A DNA stretch of 64,000 nucleotides, taken from contig CAVYYD010000015.1 in NCBI GenBank assembly GCA_963772645.1, positions 62,001-126,000 on the forward strand. Reading direction: 5' to 3'. The notes beneath the pieces are model-generated. The model saw only the letters and a program-made list of their open reading frames with translations, did no database searches and was not told the DNA's origin. The stretch's first letter is position 1. The number at the start of each line of letters is the position of its first letter. Shown here one piece after another: positions 1 to 7,132 of the stretch. Both the position numbers and the translations under genes were made by a program. The DNA comes from DASSQJ01 sp963772645. Lineage in GTDB: Bacteria > Actinomycetota > Actinomycetes > Actinomycetales > Dermatophilaceae.

Positions 1-1465
1 CCGAACCGGGTCAGGACCGCCTCGTAGACCTGGGTGCGGCGGGCGGACTCGACGTCGACGTCGATGTCGGGCAGCTCCGCGCGCAGCGGGGAGCAGAACC
101 GCTCCATGAGGAGGCGGTGGCGGATCGGGTCGACCCCGCTGATGCCGAGGAGGTGGTTGACCAGGCTGCCGGCGCCCGAGCCCCGGGCGGCGACCCGCAC
201 GCCCATCCCCCGGATGAGGTCGGTGACCTCGGCCACGGTGAGGAAGTAGGTGGGGTAGCCGAGCGAGGCGATGACGGCGAGCTCGGCGTCGAGGCGGTCG
301 TGGACCACGGCGAGCTCGGTGGCGGTGGCACCCGGGTAGCGGCTGCCGACCGCGGCCCGGGACCGGGCGACGAGGACGTCCATCGGGTCGGTGCCGTCCT
401 CGATGCCGAGGACCCCGGGCTCGGGGAGGTGGACCGCGCCGATACCGAGGTCCTCGCGGGCCTGCTGGACGCACTCGTCGGCGAGCCGGACGGTCATCGC
501 GAGGAGGCGCGTCGCCCGGGCGGTGTCGCCACCGGTGACCTCGAGGGCCCGGGCGTGCATGTGCCCGGTGGCGGCGAGGTGCCCGGCGTCGGTGACCCGG
601 TCGAGGTGCCGGGAGTCGAGGACGACGAGCCGGCGGGCCGCGTCGAGCACGTCGACGGTGCGGACCTGGCCCGGCTCGGCGTGCCGGACGGCCGCGGTGA
701 GCACCGCCGGCACCCCGACGGCGTCGGCGAGGGCGAGGAGGCGGGCCGCGTGCGAGCGGCACCCGGGGGTGCCGTCGGGACCACCGTGGAGGACGACCTC
801 GACGACGAGGCCGTCGCGCGGGAGGAGGGCGCGCCAACGGGTGAGCAGGTCGTGGGCACGCGCGTGGTGCCCACCGAGGACGGCGCGGCCGACGTCGGAG
901 TCGGGGCCGAGCAGGACCACACAGGGGGCCACGCCCCAGTGGACCCCCCGAACGACACGGTGCTCGCTGCGCTCGCACCGTCCCACCGTTCCGCGCGACC
1001 GGGCTCGTTCGTCGCGGTCGCGCGGGCGAGCAGCCCGGGGCTGGTGACCGGGACGCCTCGCTCGCCGCGCAGGTGGGTGTCGGTGACGAGCCGGCACAGG
1101 GCCGCCCAGCCGGCTCCGGCTCCGGCTCCCCCGGCCCGCCCCCGGGCGAGCACGGTGACCCGCGGCCGGCGCGGGTCGACGAGCGCGCCGCCGCGGACCG
1201 GGGTGCGCGACCGGGCCGGAGCCGGGGTGGGCAGCAGCTCCTCGGTGGCGAGGTCGACGCCGAGGACCGGGTCGACCCCGGCCCTCCCGCACGCCGTCGC
1301 GAACCGGACCGCGCCGTAGAGGCCGTCACGGTCGGTGAGGGCGAGCGCGTGCTGGCCGAGGTCGGCGGCGCGCGCGACGAGGTCCTCGGGCGACGAGGCG
1401 CCGTAGCGCATCGAGAACCCCGAGGCGACGTGGAGGTGGACGAAACCGTCCGGTGCGGACGTCAT
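1..1465 (-). pseudogene. dnaE2: Error-prone DNA polymerase III alpha subunit DnaE2, 5' part, frameshifted and cut by the window edge
   Basis: This is the N-terminal part of a C-family translesion polymerase. Translation starts at an ATG (complement of 1463-1465) and gives a PHP domain (FVHLHVASGFSMRYG, ALTDRDGLYGAVRF, then THLRGERGVPVTSPG). The frame is lost between about 940 and 1020. In another frame the protein resumes (CVVLLGPDSDVGRAVL, ADECVQQAREDLGIG, YFLTVAEVTDLIRGMG, ARGSGAGSLVNHLLGISGVD) and reaches the catalytic palm motif PDIDVDVESARR near 70-35. That VESARR form is typical of DnaE2 rather than replicative DnaE1. The remainder lies outside the window. It is the third gene of an operon with the SAV_6107-like and DUF6504 genes, behind a LexA box at 2311-2326, so DNA-damage induction is expected. 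The single shift is probably a sequence error, although a REP-like palindrome lies at the spot. Confidence 0.88.
957..981. repeat. Small REP-like inverted repeat inside dnaE2
   Basis: Seven-base arms ACGGTGC and GCACCGT flank the 11-base centre TCGCTGCGCTC. The element sits in a poorly conserved stretch of dnaE2 exactly where the reading frame is lost. The CTCGCTGCGCTCG core resembles short dispersed palindromes of GC-rich genomes, but I found no second full copy in this window. Confidence 0.3.
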
Positions 1466-1490
1466 GGTGCCGATGCCGGGTGCGGCGGGC

Positions 1491-1916
1491 TCAGGCCGAC
1501 CGGACCGGGGCGAGCCGGCGTGGCGGGTGGCCGGCCGGGACGCCGAGCCGCTGGGCGGCGAGGTCGAGGAACGCCTCGGCGTCGCGCAGGAGGTCGTCGG
1601 CCTCCCGGGCCCCGACCCGGACCAGCCCGGTCTCGACCCCGACCCGCTGCCCGGTGACGGCGGCGAACCGCTCCGCCCACTCGGTGAGCTCGGGGGCGGC
1701 GCGCACGGTGAGCGCCCAGACGTCGTGCGGACCGGGACCGCCCTCGGGGCCGGCCGGGCGCGCGGCGACGACCGCGGCCGCGGCCCGCAGCGCGGCGAGC
1801 GAGGCCGCGAGGTAGCGTGCCGACGCGGAGGACGTGGTGTACCCGCTGGTCAGGGCCTCGTCGGCGCGGGAGAGGAGGTCGAGGGTGGTCGCGGCGTGGG
1901 GATGGGTGATGGCCAT
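1491..1916 (-). CDS. SAV_6107-like HEPN domain protein
   Basis: A 141-residue helical, alanine-rich protein starting MAITHPHAATTLDLLSRA. The stretch RADEALTSGYTTSSASARYLAA and the C-terminal half containing WAERFAAVTGQRVG resemble the SAV_6107-type HEPN proteins that accompany dnaE2 in actinobacteria. The ATG at 1916 was chosen over the longer upstream extension because the extension runs back into the preceding gene. It lies 16 bp after the DUF6504 gene and 25 bp before dnaE2, so it is the middle gene of the SOS operon. HEPN proteins are often RNases or nucleotide-binding proteins. The role here is unknown, and the family call is from memory. Confidence 0.72.
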   Translation of the reverse strand: MAITHPHAATTLDLLSRADEALTSGYTTSSASARYLAASLAALRAAAAVVAARPAGPEGGPGPHDVWALTVRAAPELTEWAERFAAVTGQRVGVETGLVRVGAREADDLLRDAEAFLDLAAQRLGVPAGHPPRRLAPVRSA

Positions 1917-1932
1917 CGGGGCTGGTCTCCTC

Positions 1933-2241
1933 CTAGTCGTGGGACCGCAGCAGCAGCCAACGGTCGTCGTCCCGGCCGAGGTCGAAGACCCCGACGGCGC
2001 CGGCCGGCGGGCGGGCCTCGACCCGCCACACCCGCCGCTCGGTCTCGGCGGGCCCGCCCTCGCGCTCACCGACCTCCCGCCACCACGCCCGCCGCTCCTG
2101 CCACGAGTCGAGGACGGCGCACACGGTGTAGCGACGGCCCCGCCAGACGAACGAGCGGGGGCCGGCCCCCTGGACCCCGGTGCCCTCGCCGGCGGGGGCG
2201 CCCGAGCGGACCTCGACGGGCTCGTCGCGGCGACGCGTCAT
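1933..2241 (-). CDS. DUF6504 family protein
   Basis: A 102-residue protein starting MTRRRDEPVEVRSG with central FVWRGRRYTVCAVLDSW and the ending RPPAGAVGVFDLGRDDDRWLLLRSHD. This charged, tryptophan-rich form matches the small DUF6504 proteins found beside imuB or dnaE2 in actinobacteria. The start at 2241 has a GGAGG ribosome site just upstream (complement of about 2247-2251). It is the first gene of the damage-inducible operon, and the LexA box lies 70 bp upstream. The imuA and imuB genes, usual partners in this operon, are not present upstream: the next gene points the other way. Function is unknown. Confidence 0.7.
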   Translation of the reverse strand: MTRRRDEPVEVRSGAPAGEGTGVQGAGPRSFVWRGRRYTVCAVLDSWQERRAWWREVGEREGGPAETERRVWRVEARPPAGAVGVFDLGRDDDRWLLLRSHD

Positions 2242-2310
2242 GGCGACCTCCGGTGGGCAGGACCGACCGCCCGGCGACCTTGGGGGTACCGGCGGCAAAG
2301 GGCGAACCGA

Positions 2311-2326
2311 TCGAACAGATGTTCGA
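2311..2326. promoter_or_regulatory. LexA (SOS) box for the DUF6504-HEPN-dnaE2 operon
   Basis: The sequence TCGAACAGATGTTCGA is a perfect palindrome matching the known actinobacterial LexA consensus TCGAAC-N4-GTTCGA. It lies 70 bp upstream of the DUF6504 start. It sits just downstream of the likely -10 (complement of 2338-2343), so bound LexA would cover the start of transcription. Confidence 0.9.
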
Positions 2327-2337
2327 TCGAGGCCACC

Positions 2338-2343
2338 ACTGTA
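2338..2343 (-). promoter_or_regulatory. -10 element of the SOS operon
   Basis: Reading leftward, TACAGT fits TANNNT. Transcription would begin near 2331, immediately before the LexA box, leaving a leader of about 90 nt that carries a GGAGG ribosome site. Confidence 0.5.
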
Positions 2344-2466
2344 GCCCGGCACCCCGACACCGCGTCAAGCCGTCCCGGTGGGCCGGGCGGTGGGCCCACC
2401 GGCATCCCGGCGACCGGAGGAGGAGGAGTCTGGCGCGTCGCCGGCCGGGAGGCGTAGACGTGAGCC

Positions 2467-2906
2467 ATGAGCGATGCGGGGTCGGCGTGGCGGGAGCCCG
2501 GCGAGCGGTTCGCCACCCTCGGTGCGTCCCTGAAGCGGCACTACGCGCAGCGGTCCGGGACCCCCGCCGAGACCGGCGGGGAGGACCTCGGTGACGCGGC
2601 CCGCCGGTTCGTCCGCGCGGTCCAGGACGCTGCCGACTCCCTCGGCGCCGCGACCCGCGACCCGGACGTCACCGAGGACGCCCGCCGGGTCGGCAGCCTC
2701 CCTCGCGGAGGCGCTGAGCGTCACCTTCGCCGAGGTCTCGGCCGACCTGCACCGGATGGCGCAGGGCCGGGCCGGCGGTGCGGGCACCCGAGGCGCCGCC
2801 GCCCACGACGCCGGACGGCTCCGCCGAGGACCCCGTCGCCGGCCCGCCCACTCCCGGCGAGGAGAAGCCGGTGGAGCCGTGGATCGAGCCCTGGGGCACC
2901 CCGTAA
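2467..2906 (+). pseudogene. Conserved hypothetical protein, frameshifted
   Basis: The N-terminus reads MSDAGSAWREPGERFATLG, then LKRHYAQRSG and RRFVRAVQDAADSLG. One extra base near 2698 moves the frame to SLAEALSVTFAEVSADLHRM. A second shift near 2785 leads to a proline- and glutamate-rich tail ending PVEPWIEPWGTP and a TAA at 2904-2906. The joined product is about 146 residues, helical at the N-terminus and disordered at the C-terminus, with no membrane segment or signal peptide. I do not recognise a named family. The continuity of the three pieces suggests sequence errors in a real gene. Confidence 0.6.
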
Positions 2907-2936
2907 CGCACCAGCACGAACCGGGCCGGGCGCGAC

Positions 2937-2942
2937 TACGCT
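2937..2942 (+). promoter_or_regulatory. -10 element for the YbaK-like gene, leaderless start
   Basis: TACGCT ends 6 nt before the ATG at 2949. The first transcribed base would be at or next to the start codon, and no ribosome site is visible. Confidence 0.55.
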
Positions 2943-2948
2943 GTGCGC

Positions 2949-3498
2949 ATGCCACGCGAGCCGGCCGAGCTCGACGCCGAGCAGCCTCGCCCGCCGGAGA
3001 CTTCCGCGCGCGACCTCACCGGCCACCGGCGGGTCGCGGCCGTGCTCGAGGTGCTGGCGCTGCACCACCTGCATCCCGAGCTGCGCCAGCTGCCCGGCGC
3101 GGTGCGCACGGCCCGGGCCGCCGCCGATGCGCTCGGCGTCACCCCCGCCGAGATCGCCAACAGCCTGGTCTTCGTCGCCACCGGGCACGACGGCGCCACG
3201 AGCCCCTGCTCGTCCTCGCCTCCGGTGGGCACCGGGTCGACACGGCCAAGATGGCCGGCCTGCTCGGCTGGCCACGATCGAGCAGGCCGACCCCGACTTC
3301 GTCCGTGAGCACACCGGCATGGCGATCGGCGGGGTGGCGCCGGTCGGGCACCCGGCCCGCCTGCGGACCGTCATCGACGTGACGCTCGGCCGGTACGCCC
3401 GCGTCTGGGCCGCGGCCGGCCACAGCCACGCCGTCTTCGCGACGACCTACGACGAGCTGATCCGGATCACCGGCGGCCAGCCGATGGACGTGGCCTGA
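2949..3498 (+). pseudogene. YbaK/EbsC-type aminoacyl-tRNA deacylase, frameshifted
   Basis: The protein begins MPREPAELDAEQPRPPE and carries the YbaK fold: RAAADALGVTPAEIANSLVF, then after a shift near 3200 PLLVLASGGHRVDTAKMAGL, and after another near 3275 GMAIGGVAPVGHP, the signature turn of the family. It ends GGQPMDVA at 3498. YbaK-type proteins hydrolyse mischarged tRNAs such as Cys-tRNA(Pro). The exact substrate cannot be read from sequence. The ATG start is supported by the -10 at 2937-2942. The three frame pieces join into one intact domain of normal length, so errors in the sequence are the simplest explanation. Confidence 0.82.
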
Positions 3499-3504
3499 CC
3501 GGCC

Positions 3505-4408
3505 TCAGAGGCCGAGGCCCTCGTGGACCTCGAGCGTCGCGGTCGACCGGTTCATCGTGATGAAGTGCATCCCCGGGGCGCCCTCGTCGAGCATCCGCCG
3601 GCCGATCTCGGTGGCGATCTCGACCCCGACCGCCCGCACCGCGGCCGGGTCGTCCTTGACCGCCTCGAGGCGGCCGAGGACGGCGGGCGGGAGCGGGTGC
3701 CCATGAGCTCGGACATCCGGGTGACCTGGCGCAGGTTCGTCACCGGCATGAGCCCCGGGGTGACCGGCAGGTCGCGGCGGGCGTTGACGCGGTCGCGCAA
3801 CCGCAGGTAGGTGTCGGCGTCGAAGACCATCTGGGTGATCGCGAACGACGCGCCGGCGTCCGCCTTGCGGATGAGCACCTCGACGTCGTGGTCGAGGTCG
3901 GGGCTGTCCGGGTGGACGTCGGGGAAGGCCGCGACCCCGACGGTGAAGTCCCCGAGGCCACGGACGAGGGCGACGAGGTCCTCGGCGTGGTCCAGCCCCT
4001 CGGGGTGGGCGCCCACTCCCCCCGCACGTTCCCCGGTGGGTCACCGCGCAGGGCGAGGATGTTGCGGACGCCGGACGCCGCGTACTGCCCGACCACCTGC
4101 CGCAGCTGGCGCACCGACGGCCCGACACAGGTGAGGTGCGCCAGCGGGGTGAGCGAGGTCTCGTCGGCGATCCGGCCGGTGACCCGGACGGTGCGGTCCT
4201 GGGTCGTCCCGCCGGCCCCGTAGGTCACCGAGACGAACGCCGGTCGGACCCGCTCGAGCCGGCGGATGGCGTCCCACAGCTGGGCCTCGGAGGCGTCGTC
4301 CTTGGGCGGGAAGAACTCGAAGCTGATCGACGGCTCGGGGGCCCGCAGGCGCGCCGGGATGGACGCGACGAGGTGCGCCGGACGTCCTCCTCCGCCGTAG
4401 TGGGCCAT
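3505..4408 (-). pseudogene. metF: 5,10-methylenetetrahydrofolate reductase, frameshifted
   Basis: MetF reduces methylene-THF to methyl-THF for methionine synthesis. The protein starts MAHYGGGGRPAHLVASIPA and shows SISFEFFPPKDDASEAQLW (the FEFFPPK motif), VSVTYGAGGTT and ILALRGDPPG. A shift near 4015 in a run of C leads to FTVGVAAFPDVHPDSPD and FAITQMVFDADTYLRL. A second shift near 3695 leads to the end, HFITMNRSTATLEVHEGLGL. All parts of the TIM barrel are present and the total length is normal for the family. The ATG at 4408 lies 7 nt from a TACCCT element, so it is probably leaderless. It is divergent from idsA. Confidence 0.88.
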
Positions 4409-4415
4409 GCCGGCG

Positions 4416-4421
4416 AGGGTA
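4416..4421 (-). promoter_or_regulatory. -10 element for metF, leaderless start
   Basis: Reading leftward, TACCCT ends 7 nt before the metF ATG at 4408. It lies within 25 bp of the oppositely directed idsA -10, so the two promoters are back to back. Confidence 0.55.
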
Positions 4422-4438
4422 ACCGAGGGGTCACGACG

Positions 4439-4444
4439 TAGGCT
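4439..4444 (+). promoter_or_regulatory. -10 element for idsA
   Basis: TAGGCT lies 45 bp upstream of the GTG at 4490. This transcript would have a leader of about 40 nt containing the purine-rich stretch GAGAGGA near 4478, unlike the leaderless genes around it. Confidence 0.45.
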
Positions 4445-4489
4445 GCGGCCACCACGATCCGACCGTCCCCGCCGCCCGAGAGGACCTCC

Positions 4490-5576
4490 GTGCCCGACGT
4501 GCTCGACACCGCCGACCTGCGGCGGCGGGTCCAGGCCCAGCTCGACGCCGAGCTGACCGCCCAGACCGGGGTGCTGGCCGAGCTGGGGCCCGACGTCGAG
4601 GACCTCGTGCACGCCGTCGCGGAGCTGCTGCGCGGTGGCAAGCGGCTGCGCGCCGCGTTCCTCTACTGGGGTGCCCGGGCCGCCGGCCTGCCGGACTCCG
4701 AGCGCCCTGGTCCGGCTCGCCAGCGCGATGGAGCTCTTCCAGGCCGCGGCGCTCATCCACGACGACGTCATGGATGACTCCGACACCCGCCGCGGGATGC
4801 CGGCCGCGCACCGTCGGTTCGCCACCCGCCACCTCGACCGGGGCTGGGAGGGCGACGAGGAGCGGTTCGGGCTCGCCGGCGCCGTCCTCGCCGGCAACCT
4901 CTGCCTCACCTGGACCGACGAGGTGTACGCCTCCTGCGGGCTGCCGGCCGAGGCCCTGGCGCGCGGCCGGCCGCTCTTCGACCGGATGCGGACCCAGCTG
5001 ATGGCCGGGCAGTTCCTCGACGTCGTCGAGTCGATGCGCCCGTGGGCCGGGCTCGGCGACGCCGAGCGCGTCGACCGCGCCGACCGGGTCATCCGCTACA
5101 AGAGCGCGAAGTACACCGTCGAGCACCCCGTGCTCATCGGCGGGAGCGTCGGGGGGCTGGGCGAGGAGGAGCTGGCCGCGCTCTCCCGGTACGGGCTCGA
5201 CGTGGGCCGGGCCTTCCAGCTGCGGGACGACCTCCTCGGGGTCTTCGGCGACCCGGAGCAGACCGGCAAGCCGGCCGGCGACGACCTGCGCGAGGGCAAG
5301 CGCACGGTGCTCCTCGCGCACGCGCTGGCCGGCGTCGACGCCCCGGCGCGGGCGCGGGTCGAGCAGCTCCTCGGCGACCCCGGGCTCGCCGAGGCCGAGG
5401 TCGAGGAGCTCCGGGGCGTCATCGACGCCTCCGGGGCGGTCGGCGTCGTCGAGGACGAGATCCCCGTCCTGGCCGCATCGGCCCGGGCCGCCCTGGCCAC
5501 CGCGCCCGGGCTCGACGAGGAGGCCCGCGGCGTCCTCGACGCGCTCGTGACGACGGCGACCGCCCGCTCGGCCTAG
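4490..5576 (+). pseudogene. Polyprenyl diphosphate synthase (IdsA-type), one frameshift
   Basis: This enzyme condenses isopentenyl diphosphate into C20 or longer prenyl diphosphates. The GTG at 4490 opens MPDVLDTADLRRRVQAQL, followed by LLRGGKRLRAAFLYWGARAA. After a shift near 4705 comes the first Asp-rich motif in LIHDDVMDDSDTRRGMPA (DDxxD), then RYKSAKYTVEHPV and the second in FQLRDDLLGVFGDPEQTGK. The C-terminus has the usual KRTVLLAHAL. Product chain length cannot be predicted safely. The enzyme could supply menaquinone side chains for the respiratory genes further along, or carotenoid precursors. The single indel sits mid-domain with both sides conserved, so it is probably a sequence error. 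Confidence 0.87.
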
Positions 5577-5588
5577 CGGCGGGTCCGC

Positions 5589-5972
5589 CTAGAACGCCTC
5601 CTCCATCGCGCGGCGGCGCACCTCGGTCTTGAACCCGGCACGGATGGCGTCCAGCGGCGTGCCCGGGACGGGCAGGGTGGGGTCGGGGGTGTGCAGCCAG
5701 CGCACCACCTCCTCGTCGTCCATCCCCCCGTCGGCGAGCACCGTGAAGGTGCCCTTGAGGGCCGGCAGCGGCCCGTCGTCGCCGAGGAAGCCCTCGGGCA
5801 CGGCGAGGACGTGGCGCTCCCCCACCCGCAGGGCGATGACCTCGCGGTCCTCGACGAGGCGACGCGCCTCGGCGAGCCGGATGCCGAGCCGCTCGGCGAG
5901 GTCGGGGACGGTGACCCACGAGGGCACGAGGGACTCGATCTCGGGGACGGGGTCGGGCGTGGCGTCGCTCAC
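5589..5972 (-). CDS. Rv2175c family DNA-binding protein
   Basis: A 127-residue protein. The GTG at 5972 gives MSDATPDPVPEIESLVPSWV, then a winged-helix region VPDLAERLGIRLAEARRLV with REVIALRVGERHVLAVPE. The C-terminal half (ALKGTFTVLADGGMDDEEVV, RWLHTPDPTLP) matches Rv2175c-type proteins. In M. tuberculosis Rv2175c is a substrate of the neighbouring kinase PknL, and here too a Ser/Thr kinase gene lies close by at 7133. The start was chosen to begin the conserved N-terminus. An upstream extension to 6041 is possible but compositionally poor. Confidence 0.82.
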   Translation of the reverse strand: MSDATPDPVPEIESLVPSWVTVPDLAERLGIRLAEARRLVEDREVIALRVGERHVLAVPEGFLGDDGPLPALKGTFTVLADGGMDDEEVVRWLHTPDPTLPVPGTPLDAIRAGFKTEVRRRAMEEAF

Positions 5973-6104
5973 CGGGCCAGCGTGCCACAGGGCGGCGGGC
6001 GCACGACGGCTGCCACAACCGGCTGCGCTCACAGCGGCCACTCAGGTACCTTGTGACCCGTACATCACTGAGGCCACACCGGTACCACACGACGAGGACG
6101 CCGT

Positions 6105-7082
6105 ATGCTCGCCACCGCCCCCGCCCTGCCGCCGCCCGTCATGGCGGCTCCCACCGCGGTCCACACCGCCGCGAACCCCGCCCCGCACGGGTGGACCACG
6201 CACACGGTCCGCTCGGGTGAGACCCTGACGGCGATCGCCGCCCGGTACCGGACGAGCGTCGCGGCCCTCGCCGCCCGCAACCACCTGCGGGACCCCGACC
6301 TCATCCACGTCGGGGCCCGCCTCGACGTGCCCCGCACCTCGACACCGCCGCGGCCCGCGCCCCGGCCCGACCCGGCCCGGCACGGCGTCCGCCAGCACGG
6401 CACCCCGTGGCCAGGTCCACGTCGTGCGCAGCGGCGACACCCTCAGCGGCATCGCGGTGCGCTACCGGGTCCCGCTGGCCGGCCTCCTCAAGGCCAACCG
6501 GCTGCCGATGACCGCGGTGATCCGGGTCGGCGACCGGATCACCGTGCGCGCCGCCGCCCCCACGAAGCCCGAAGACCGCGCCGGCCACCCGCACGACGAC
6601 GCCGCCGGCCGACACTTCCTCGGGGTGAGGTACCCCACCCCGGTGGCCGAGGCCGCCGCCCGCAACCGGGCCACCCTGGCCGGGCGGTCGGTGCCCGGCC
6701 GGGCCGAGGTGAAGAAGCTCGTCGAGGACGCCGCCCGCCGGCACGGCGTCGACCCGCGGCTGGCCCTCGCCGTCGCCTACCAGGAGTCGGGCTGGAACCA
6801 GCGCGCCGTCTCCCCCGCGAACGCCGTCGGGGTGATGCAGGTGATCCCCAGCGGCGGCGAGTGGGCCTCGATGCTCGTCGGCCGCCGGCTCGACCTGCTC
6901 GACACCGGCGACAACGTCACGGCGGGCGTCGTCATGCTCCGCGCCCTGGCTCGAGCCACCGACGACCGGCCCACCCGGTGGGCGCCTACTACCAGGGCCT
7001 GACCTCCCTGCAGCAGCACGGGATGTACGACGACACGAAGCAGTACGTCCGCACCGTCCTGGCCCTGCGCGACCGTATGTGA
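6105..7082 (+). pseudogene. LysM and lytic transglycosylase-like cell wall protein, frameshifted
   Basis: The N-terminus (MLATAPALPPPVMAAPTA) looks like the end of a secretion signal. It is followed by a LysM repeat HTVRSGETLTAIAARYRTSV. A shift near 6400 leads to a second LysM (VRSGDTLSGIAVRYRVPL) and then a goose-lysozyme or SLT-like domain: RHGVDPRLALAVAYQESGWN with the likely catalytic Glu in YQES, and NAVGVMQVIP. A shift near 6965 restores the end AYYQGLTSLQQHGMYDDTKQ. It probably cleaves peptidoglycan outside the cell. It stands just upstream of a PASTA kinase, a receptor type that senses muropeptides, so a functional link is plausible. The true start may be further upstream if another indel hides it. 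Confidence 0.78.
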
Positions 7083-7120
7083 GCGATGGTCGCCGGTTCG
7101 GAGGCGGGCTCGTGACTACG

Positions 7121-7126
7121 TACACT
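7121..7126 (+). promoter_or_regulatory. -10 element for the PASTA kinase, leaderless start
   Basis: TACACT ends 6 nt before the GTG at 7133. This decides the kinase start: the longer reading frame from 7079 would place the promoter inside the gene and overlap the LysM gene. Confidence 0.6.
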
Positions 7127-7132
7127 CGTGCG

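Noticed and set aside
5565..5590. A terminator made of the two facing stops of the idsA and Rv2175c-like genes.
   Set aside because: The inverted repeat around 5573-5592 has only a short imperfect stem, and I cannot tell it from chance at this GC content.
5973..6104. A cyclic di-AMP (ydaO-type) riboswitch before the LysM transglycosylase gene.
   Set aside because: Such riboswitches precede wall hydrolase genes in actinobacteria, but the gap is only 132 bp and I could not find the conserved core.
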